The translations under genes were made by a program, and so were the position numbers. The notes under the pieces were generated by a model. That model saw only the letters and a program-made list of their open reading frames with translations, did not search any database and was not told where the DNA came from. This document shows positions 57,799 to 64,000 of a DNA stretch of 64,000 nucleotides, in pieces. Numbering within the stretch: the first letter of the stretch is position 1; every line of letters begins with the position of its first letter. This DNA is from Bradyrhizobium sp. cir1 (lineage in GTDB: Bacteria > Pseudomonadota > Alphaproteobacteria > Rhizobiales > Xanthobacteraceae): contig NZ_JACIHE010000005.1 of assembly GCF_014198245.1 (NCBI RefSeq), positions 62,001-126,000 of the forward strand, in the 5' to 3' direction.

Positions 57799-57855
57799 GG
57801 TCAAGTCCTCCATTGAGCGACTATTGGGCAACCCGCCCGCCATCGGGCCGGGCTT
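57799..57855 (-). ncRNA. ROSE-type RNA thermometer in the hsp20 leader
   Basis: On the minus strand the segment AGTCGCTC-AAT-GGAGGACTT (57822-57803) pairs the Shine-Dalgarno GGAGGA with a U-C-G-C-U motif, the conserved core of ROSE elements (UYGCU). A second GC-rich hairpin precedes it (CCCGGCCCG / CGGGCGGG, about 57832-57852). At heat the SD would open. ROSE elements are known from Bradyrhizobium small heat-shock genes; I see the core hairpin, and the rest is inferred. Confidence 0.8.
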
Positions 57856-57916
57856 TAGTCTGTGTGCAGCCTGATGTTCCGGTTCCGAAACACTGGTAGC
57901 GGCCTGCACGAAGGTG

Positions 57917-57944
57917 ATATGGGTGGGGTGAGACGGCGTTCAAG
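57917..57944 (-). promoter_or_regulatory. RpoH (sigma-32) promoter of hsp20
   Basis: Minus strand: CTTGAAC (57944-57938), a 13-nt spacer, and ACCCATAT (57924-57917) match CTTGAAA-N11-15-CCCCATNT closely (6 of 7 and 7 of 8). Transcription would start near 57910, leaving a leader of about 110 nt that carries the ROSE element. Confidence 0.75.
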
Positions 57945-58016
57945 AGGGCGGGATAGGCGCCTTTTCGGCGCTCCCGCCCCTTGATTTGCAGCACTTCGCG
58001 CCCAGCCCTCCCAACC

Positions 58017-58964
58017 ATGACGCTGCTCTCGATCCCGTCCAACCCCGTTCCCGAAAACGTCGTCAGCGGCACCATCAAGACCCCCGATGGCGCCGAGCTG
58101 CGCTACGCGCGTTGGGCGCCGCCGGCGAACCGCAAGGGCACGGTCTGCGTCTTCACCGGGCGCAGCGAGCAGATCGAGAAATATTTCGAGACCGTGCGCG
58201 ACCTGCGCGATCGCGGCTTTGCGGTGGCGATGATCGACTGGCGCGGGCAGGGCCATTCCTCGCGGCGGCTGCGCGATCCGCGCAAGGGCTATGTGCGCGA
58301 CTTCTCCGATTTCGAGATCGACGTCGAGACCTTCGTGCAGCAGGTGGTGCTGCCGGATTGTCCGCCACCCTTCTTCGCGCTCGCCCACTCCATGGGCGGC
58401 ACGGTGATGCTGCGGGTCGCGCATGCCGGCAAGCGCTGGTTCGACCGCATGGTGCTGTCGGCGCCGATGATCGACCTGCCCGGCCGCGCCACCTCCTGGC
58501 CGGCGCGGACACTCCTGAGGACGATGCGCCTGATGGGAATGGGCGGCCGCTATGTGCCCGGGGGCAGCGACCGCATCACCGGGCTCGACCCCTTCATCAA
58601 CAATCCCCTCACCAGCGATCCCGTCCGCTTTGCGCGCAACGCCGCGATCCTGGAGGAAGATCCGACGCTCGGGCTGGCGTCACCGACGGTCGCGTGGGCC
58701 GACACCGCCTTCCGCGCGATGCACACCTTCAAGGGCATGAACTACCCCTCCGAGATCCGTCAGCCGATCCTGATGCTGGCGGCCTCCAACGACACCGTGG
58801 TCTCGACCGCGGCAATCGAGGAGTTCGCCTACCATTTGCGTGCCGGCTCGCATCTCGTGATCGCAGGCTCCAAGCACGAGATCCTGCAGGAGCAGGACCG
58901 CTACCGCTCCCAGTTCTGGGCCGCCTTCGACGCCTTCGTGCCGGGCACGCCGCTGTTTAAGTGA
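58017..58964 (+). CDS. Alpha/beta hydrolase, lysophospholipase (PldB/monoacylglycerol lipase-like)
   Basis: 315 residues from ATG 58017; an upstream in-frame start at 57981 would extend into the divergent promoter region. The family pattern is VCVFTGRSEQIEKYFETVRDL, DWRGQGHSSR, the nucleophile elbow ALAHSMGGTVML, Asp in AASNDTVVS, and His in AGSKHEILQE. Cytosolic or membrane-associated. It probably cleaves lysophospholipids or monoacylglycerols. Divergent from hsp20. Confidence 0.9.
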   Translation: MTLLSIPSNPVPENVVSGTIKTPDGAELRYARWAPPANRKGTVCVFTGRSEQIEKYFETVRDLRDRGFAVAMIDWRGQGHSSRRLRDPRKGYVRDFSDFEIDVETFVQQVVLPDCPPPFFALAHSMGGTVMLRVAHAGKRWFDRMVLSAPMIDLPGRATSWPARTLLRTMRLMGMGGRYVPGGSDRITGLDPFINNPLTSDPVRFARNAAILEEDPTLGLASPTVAWADTAFRAMHTFKGMNYPSEIRQPILMLAASNDTVVSTAAIEEFAYHLRAGSHLVIAGSKHEILQEQDRYRSQFWAAFDAFVPGTPLFK

Positions 58965-58989
58965 ACTGCATCCGCAAGGGCGGGGCGCT

Positions 58990-59127
58990 CCCTCGCCCCG
59001 TTCTTACGGGGAGAGGGGTGGGGTGAGGGGCCTCTCTCCGCAGATGAGATTTCCGGGAGACCTGTACCCCCTCACCCGGATCGCAAGAGCGATCCGACCT
59101 CTCCCCGCAAGCGGGGCGAGGTAAGAA
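58990..59127. repeat. Intergenic repeat, family E copy 2 (inverted)
   Basis: The reverse complement of this element runs TTCTTACCTCGCCCCGC ... and aligns with the copy at 40052-40191 over almost the whole length, with the largest difference in about 20 central bases. The two copies are about 19 kb apart in opposite orientation. It separates the convergent lipase and cytochrome genes. Confidence 0.85.
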
Positions 59128-59132
59128 AATCG

Positions 59133-61940
59133 CTACAGCGTCTTCAGATACTCGATCAGGTCGTAGCGCTCCTGCTCCTTGAGCACGCGGCCGATGGTGC
59201 CGTCCTTGCCGGGGCCCGGCGTGCCGTCGAACGAGTGGCCGGCATTGCTGTTGCCGTACATGTCGGTGCCATCAGACGCGCGCGTCGAGAAGCGCGACTG
59301 CCCGGTCTTGCAGCTCTCGCCGTCGGCGACCGCGAAGCCGACCTGCTTCGGATCGTAGTCGCGGCCGCCCCCCATGCAGAACGATTTCGGGCGCTCGGCC
59401 GCGGGGCTCAGCATCCAGTAGAGCGAGGGCACCGATCCGTTGTGCAGGTAAGGCGCGGTGGCCCAGACGCCATTGAGCGGCCGCGCGCGATACCAGGGAC
59501 CCGGCTCGTTCTTCTCGGCCGGCTGCGGACCGGGATTCGGGCAGTTCTTGCGCTTGCCCCACCAGGCCTGCTGAACCTTCGGGTCGATCTTGGCATCGTC
59601 CATCGCCTTGCGGGCGACGATGTCGACGAGCACCATCAGGCCGAGCGAATATGGCATGTCGGTCGAAGAAACATCCGGCAGATTGCAATTCCACCAGGCA
59701 TTGAGGTTCTGCGTGGGATCGAGCTTGAGAAAGCCCGGCACCTGAACCGTGCGCGTCGCCAGCACGCTGGCCTGAGCGGGATCGGTGCCCATGCCTTTGG
59801 CGCTCTTCTGGACTTCGTTCAGGAATTTGTCATCGCCGATGGTTTCCCACCGTGACGAGGACCAGATGCTCTGTTGCGGAAATTCGGTGTCGAACTTGGA
59901 ATCGTTGACCGGACCGAGATGGCATTCGACGCAGATCTCCGCATACAGCTTGCGGCCGCGTTTGACGCGCTCGTCATCGATCTTCCAGGCGGCGTCGCCG
60001 AAGATGTCCGACGGCCATTTCGGCGATGTCAGTCCGGAGAGCTGCTTTTTCGGATAGGGCGCCGACCCCTTCAGCAGATCCTCGATCCAGTTCAGATTCT
60101 TGACGTCCATCGACGAGCGGAACAGCCTGTCCTTGGGCGTATTGTCGGACAGGTTGAGCAGCGCGGTCACGCCCAGCGCTTCGCCGGCGTTGCGGATCAG
60201 CGGCTGTTCGATGGACGCGTCGTATTGCGCGTATTTGAGCCAGGGCACGGTCCAGATCGGCGGGAAGCTGACCGGCGCGTCCTTGGCATGCAGATTCTTC
60301 TCGAAGCCGCTGAGGCCGCTGAGCGTCATGTCCTGGGAGAAGACCTGGTTGCCGATGCGGTTGAGCGCATCGAGGCGGCCATAACCTTCCTCGGTGTCCT
60401 GCTGCGGCTCCTCCCGCTTCGTCTTCTCGTTGAACCTCGTCTTGCCGTTGATGGTCTTCGCGTAGGTCTTCTCCCAGTCGACCAGGAACGTGCCGATCGC
60501 ACTCAGCTTCTGCTTCAGCGCATCGCGGTCCGCATCGCTGGCGGAAGGGCCGAGCACGCGGTCGGCGAAACGCGTGAAGCGACCCGGCACGTAGAGCGTG
60601 TAGGCGATCGACAGACCGGTCGTGACCTCGAGCTTCCTGAGGTCCGTCATCGCCGGGCCGCCGTCGAAACGGATGTCGATGCCCTTGTAGTGGATCTGGC
60701 CGGTGTGGCAGGCGGCGCAGGTCAGGCCGATCCGGTCCTCGCCGACCTGGCCGGTCGCGGGATCGGGTACGCCGGTCATGCGCGCAAAGCCGACGGGCAG
60801 GCCATCGACGTTCTCAGTCTGGGCACCCCAGTTGACCGGCGGATTCCAGAGTCGCGCCGGCACCGGCTTCGTCTTGTCGTAGACGTTGGCATAGCCGAAC
60901 CGGCGCAGCGTGGCGTCGTCGGTGTTGATCGTCTGCGGGCTCGGGATGAAGCCAAAGCGCTGCAGATGGTCGCTGTCATGCAGCATCCCGGGCTTTGCGA
61001 AGAAATGGAGCCGCGGCTGCTCGAGCGCCATGAACCAGCTATAGGGCACCGGGAAGGTCGCGGTGCCCTGGCTGGCGTGATGAAACCAGTGCCGGTCCTC
61101 CAGCGCCCAGTTCTGCTCGAGCCAGTACGCGGCCCGGGGTTCGACTTGCGCGGGTAATGGCGGCGCCACCAGGTCCCCGAGGATGCCGGGCAGCATCGGC
61201 TGGAATTGATCGGGAAAGCGCAGCGCCACGACGCCGAAGACGAGCAGCGCGGTGACGAGCCCGCCGGCAGCGCGCAAGATCAGCGAGGGCGGAGTGACCG
61301 GCTGGCTCACGACCCGGTGGGTGATCCTGTCAGGGAATTTGCGCTCGTCGAACAATGTCCTCACCTCGGCCACGCTGAGATAGCGGTCGTCACCCTGACC
61401 CTTGCCCATGATCTTGAGCAGGATCGGCCATTCGAACTTCATCAGGATCGGGTAGTACCAGCGCGATTGCTTGCCCGCGCGCTTGAGGTTGTCGTCCATG
61501 AAGGTCTGGATTTGCGAGGCGTTGAGCCCGACCTCGCTGCCGCCTTCGGGATCGGCATAGGTGTCGCCGAAACTGGCGAGCCGCGCGATCTCGTCCTCGT
61601 TGACGCGCCCGTCGACGCCGAGGATGCGCGAGCCGGCACCGAGCTTGTCGAGCGGGCCGCCGCGCAGCCTATTGAGCTGCGCGCCCCAGAAGATGCTTTG
61701 CAGGATGTGACAGGCGCCGTTGGCGATCAGCGCGACGCCGCGGACCTGGATGCGGGCCGAGGTCTTCTTCAGCCCCGTCTCGCCGCTTGCGTTCGCGATG
61801 GTCTGTGACAGCGTCCGGAGCGGCACGGTCCCGCCATCGACAAAACCTTCGCCGACGAGGCCGCGCAGGAATGGACAGGGATTGTTCGGCGAGACCTGGA
61901 TCGAGGGGTCGAAGGGCGGCTTCGAAGCGCGGTCATGCAT
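59133..61940 (-). CDS. Di-heme cytochrome c peroxidase-like protein with cytosolic N-terminal domain
   Basis: 935 residues from ATG 61940. Heme sites are CAACH (about 408-412) and CVECH (about 670-674). The region after the second resembles MauG/CcpA/RoxA-like peroxidases. Uniquely, about 220 residues precede a single membrane helix (about 220-241, LILRAAGGLVTALLVFGVVAL). That part has no signal peptide and carries an EF-hand-like loop (GVDGRVNEDEIARL), so a cytosolic N-domain with an exported heme domain is inferred. A peroxide- or substrate-oxidising periplasmic function is likely; no electron donor gene is adjacent. Confidence 0.82.
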   Translation of the reverse strand: MHDRASKPPFDPSIQVSPNNPCPFLRGLVGEGFVDGGTVPLRTLSQTIANASGETGLKKTSARIQVRGVALIANGACHILQSIFWGAQLNRLRGGPLDKLGAGSRILGVDGRVNEDEIARLASFGDTYADPEGGSEVGLNASQIQTFMDDNLKRAGKQSRWYYPILMKFEWPILLKIMGKGQGDDRYLSVAEVRTLFDERKFPDRITHRVVSQPVTPPSLILRAAGGLVTALLVFGVVALRFPDQFQPMLPGILGDLVAPPLPAQVEPRAAYWLEQNWALEDRHWFHHASQGTATFPVPYSWFMALEQPRLHFFAKPGMLHDSDHLQRFGFIPSPQTINTDDATLRRFGYANVYDKTKPVPARLWNPPVNWGAQTENVDGLPVGFARMTGVPDPATGQVGEDRIGLTCAACHTGQIHYKGIDIRFDGGPAMTDLRKLEVTTGLSIAYTLYVPGRFTRFADRVLGPSASDADRDALKQKLSAIGTFLVDWEKTYAKTINGKTRFNEKTKREEPQQDTEEGYGRLDALNRIGNQVFSQDMTLSGLSGFEKNLHAKDAPVSFPPIWTVPWLKYAQYDASIEQPLIRNAGEALGVTALLNLSDNTPKDRLFRSSMDVKNLNWIEDLLKGSAPYPKKQLSGLTSPKWPSDIFGDAAWKIDDERVKRGRKLYAEICVECHLGPVNDSKFDTEFPQQSIWSSSRWETIGDDKFLNEVQKSAKGMGTDPAQASVLATRTVQVPGFLKLDPTQNLNAWWNCNLPDVSSTDMPYSLGLMVLVDIVARKAMDDAKIDPKVQQAWWGKRKNCPNPGPQPAEKNEPGPWYRARPLNGVWATAPYLHNGSVPSLYWMLSPAAERPKSFCMGGGRDYDPKQVGFAVADGESCKTGQSRFSTRASDGTDMYGNSNAGHSFDGTPGPGKDGTIGRVLKEQERYDLIEYLKTL

Positions 61941-62112
61941 GGCCCAAATCCTGAAAACAGCGAATCGCAAAAAAAGGACGCGCCATCAAGCGCGGAAAGT
62001 CCTAACAAACCGACAGCAGATATACTACTTCAGCGTGTGATGAAGTGTGGCTGATTTCACTGTCCTGTCAACAACGGCGGGCGCGGGCAGCTTGCCGCGA
62101 AGGGGCTGCCGT

Positions 62113-63909
62113 TCAGGACTCGGCGGCCCGTTTGACGCCGCTCTGAACCAGCGTCAGCTTTCCGAGCGGCACGCCCGCCTTCAGCAGCCCCTCGCGGTAA
62201 TGGGCGATGTCCTCGGGCCGCTTCCAGTGGAAATTGCGCAGGTGCCTGTCGACGTTCAGCGCTGGATAGTTTGCCATCAGCACGCGGGCGGCTTCGCTCG
62301 CCTCGTCGCTTCGCCCCAGTTGCGCCAGCGCCGCGGCGCGGATCGCCAGCGCCTGCATGTGGTTCGGGTTGATGTAGAGCTGCTCGCGGGCCCACGACAG
62401 GGTCGCGTCATATTGTCGTAGGAGATAATGGCTGAAGGCGTTCAGCGCGGCCCATTGGTAGCGCGGGTCGCTGTTGTCGCGCTGCGAGGCCATCGAGAAT
62501 AGCTCGATCGCCTCGCGGTGCTCGCCGATGATGAAATGGCAGATGCCGAGCACGCCGCGCGCGCCGTTGTCGTAGGGGTTGAGGGCGACCGCACGCTTGG
62601 CGGCGTCCATCGCGGCCTCGTAATGGCCTTCCATGCCGTGAGCCCAGGACAGGATCGAGAACGCGAAGGAGGACCGCGGGTCGAGTCGGACGCTGGTCTC
62701 GGCGAGATGCATCGCCTCGGCCCACATCTCCCGCGTGCCCTTGACCCAGCCGAACTGGATGCTCTGGATCTGGATCGTGGCGAGATAGGCATGCGCGATC
62801 GACAGCTTGGGATCGAGCTGGATGGCCTCGCGGAACAGGTCAACGGCGACGGCCAGATCTTCCTTGGTCTGCCGGTAGTAATGGGACAGTCCCTTGAGGA
62901 AGCGGTCCCAGGCGGTGACATCGGTCGAGAGCCGCGCCGGCGCCGAGGCTTCCGCTCGGACGATCTCGGTGGCGATGGCGGCGGACAGATTGGTGGTGAT
63001 CTCGTCCTGCATCGCGAACAGGTCGCCGATGTCGCGGTCGTAACGCCCGGTCCAGAGCTGCTCGCCGGTCTCCGGCGCAATAAGCTCGGCCGTGACGCGG
63101 ATCTTGGCGCCGGCGCGCCGCACCGATCCCTGGATCAGATAGGTGGCGTCGATCTCGCGCGCGATCAGGCGCGTGCTCAAATTCTTGCCCTTGAAGGCGA
63201 AGGTCGAGTTGCGGCTCAGCACGCGATAGAAGGATTGCAGCGACAGCGCGTGGATCAGATCCTCGGTGAGGCCGTCGGAGAAATATTCGTCCTGGGCGTC
63301 GCTGAGATTGGCGAAGGGCAGCACGCCGACGATCGCCGTGCGATACTGCTGCGAGAGGGCGGTTGCCTCCCGGAGTTCGGGCGCGAGCGCCGGCGCTCCC
63401 TCGGGCGTCCAGGTAAAGACCCCGATCGCGTCCTTGATGTTCTTGAAGCGGTGGTTGCCGGCATCGGTCAGCGGCACGGTGAGATGCTTGCTCGCTTCCC
63501 GATAGGCCTTGGCCGAGATGGCGAAGCCGCCGGGGCTCGCCACGGATTCGAGGCGGACGGCGATGTTGACATCGTCACCGAAGACCTCGTCCTCGTCGGC
63601 GATGACGTCGCCCATATGGATGCCGAGCCGGAACTGCATGGCGCGATCGGCCGGCAGATGGTGGTTGCGCTCCGCCATCAGCGTCTGCATCGCGATCGCC
63701 GCCTCGGCGGCGCCGACGATCGATGCGAACTCCAGCAGGAAGCCGTCGCCGGTGTTCTTCACGACGCGGCCGCCGTGATTGAGGATGATGGGGTGAATCG
63801 CGGCGCGATGGGCCTTGAAGGCGGCATGGGTGCCGGCTTCGTCGCTACCCATCATACGCGAATAGCCGGCGACATCGGCGCAGACGATGGCAGCCAGACG
63901 TCTTTCCAT
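62113..63909 (-). CDS. Class III adenylate/guanylate cyclase with TolB-like and TPR regions
   Basis: 598 residues from ATG 63909. The cyclase domain (1-170) shows LAAIVCADVAGYSRMM (metal Asp), VVKNTGDGFLLEF, LGIHMGDVI, and FGDDVNIAVRLESVASPGG. A middle region with IVGVLPFANLSD, EYFSDGLTEDLIHALS and LIQGSVRRAG is the TolB/FlgO-like module commonly attached to such cyclases, and the C-terminal 250 residues are TPR helices (HLAETSVRLDPRSSFAFSILSW and similar). Rhizobia carry many such genes. Signal sensed is unknown. It is complete, with only about 90 bases beyond it to the window edge. Confidence 0.9.
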   Translation of the reverse strand: MERRLAAIVCADVAGYSRMMGSDEAGTHAAFKAHRAAIHPIILNHGGRVVKNTGDGFLLEFASIVGAAEAAIAMQTLMAERNHHLPADRAMQFRLGIHMGDVIADEDEVFGDDVNIAVRLESVASPGGFAISAKAYREASKHLTVPLTDAGNHRFKNIKDAIGVFTWTPEGAPALAPELREATALSQQYRTAIVGVLPFANLSDAQDEYFSDGLTEDLIHALSLQSFYRVLSRNSTFAFKGKNLSTRLIAREIDATYLIQGSVRRAGAKIRVTAELIAPETGEQLWTGRYDRDIGDLFAMQDEITTNLSAAIATEIVRAEASAPARLSTDVTAWDRFLKGLSHYYRQTKEDLAVAVDLFREAIQLDPKLSIAHAYLATIQIQSIQFGWVKGTREMWAEAMHLAETSVRLDPRSSFAFSILSWAHGMEGHYEAAMDAAKRAVALNPYDNGARGVLGICHFIIGEHREAIELFSMASQRDNSDPRYQWAALNAFSHYLLRQYDATLSWAREQLYINPNHMQALAIRAAALAQLGRSDEASEAARVLMANYPALNVDRHLRNFHWKRPEDIAHYREGLLKAGVPLGKLTLVQSGVKRAAES

Positions 63910-64000
63910 ATCCTCGGAGCTCCAAGGGAGGGGGGACCGGCCACGGCGTGGCAGTCGCCTCGAATCCCGCATTTCAAGAACCCTTCCTTTATAAAGCAGA

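Noticed and set aside
59874-61157. 427-codon plus-strand frame opposite the di-heme peroxidase
   Set aside because: Shadow of the cytochrome gene, whose CxxCH motifs prove the minus strand is coding.

Overview
The window looks like a chromosomal segment of a slow-growing rhizobial alphaproteobacterium of the Bradyrhizobium type. The signs are high GC, small secreted DUF3551 proteins, homospermidine synthase, a ROSE-type RNA thermometer ahead of a small heat-shock gene, an alphaproteobacterial-style ornithine decarboxylase leader, class III cyclase-TPR proteins and several families of short palindromic intergenic repeats. No rRNA, tRNA, CRISPR array, insertion sequence or integrase is visible.

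Layout. 0.3-4.7 kb: a large repeat-rich protein, probably type I secreted, and a small exported protein. 4.8-9.2 kb: htpG, two tandem DUF3551 genes, an SGNH hydrolase and a TctC-like binding protein. 9.5-13.8 kb: an acyl-CoA synthetase followed by an overlapping ACP / AMP-ligase / SDR operon. 13.9-19.2 kb: small hypotheticals, a DUF3095 protein, DUF2147, a MATE exporter, a GNAT enzyme and superoxide dismutase. 19.4-26.6 kb: a split permease, a Zur-box-headed zinc uptake operon (His-rich peptide, ZnuC, ZnuB, ZnuA), a COG0523 GTPase with a His-rich loop, a WD40 protein and MgtC. 26.8-31.3 kb: polyamine genes (homospermidine synthase and ornithine decarboxylase, with RidA and GNAT between them) behind a structured leader of about 500 nt. 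31.4-44.3 kb: an M3 peptidase, DUF1007 plus a NicO nickel/cobalt exporter, MAPEG, hemH, an ABC binding protein, an SPFH/NfeD pair, an HxlR regulator divergent from a CMD-family protein, KdsD and an outer-membrane barrel.

44.3-48.5 kb is a visibly AT-richer two-gene island. It encodes a DEDDh 3'-5' exonuclease and, 5 bp downstream, a 1050-residue reverse transcriptase fused to a C-terminal nitrilase-like domain. This is the architecture of defence-associated reverse transcriptases (DRT/UG RTs) and is the best candidate here for an unusual system. It sits between an outer-membrane protein gene and gltBD.

48.6-64 kb: gltD and gltB separated by a fold-back repeat, an exported proline-rich protein, two alpha/beta hydrolases, hsp20 with an RpoH-like promoter and ROSE thermometer, a di-heme cytochrome c peroxidase-like protein with an unusual cytoplasmic N-terminal half, and a cyclase-TPR protein that is nearly complete at the right edge.

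Metal homeostasis recurs: three separate loci carry His-rich stretches (zinc importer peptide, COG0523 GTPase, NicO exporter). Start sites were chosen by signal peptides, Shine-Dalgarno-like sequences and overlaps. All family assignments are by reading motifs, with no database search.
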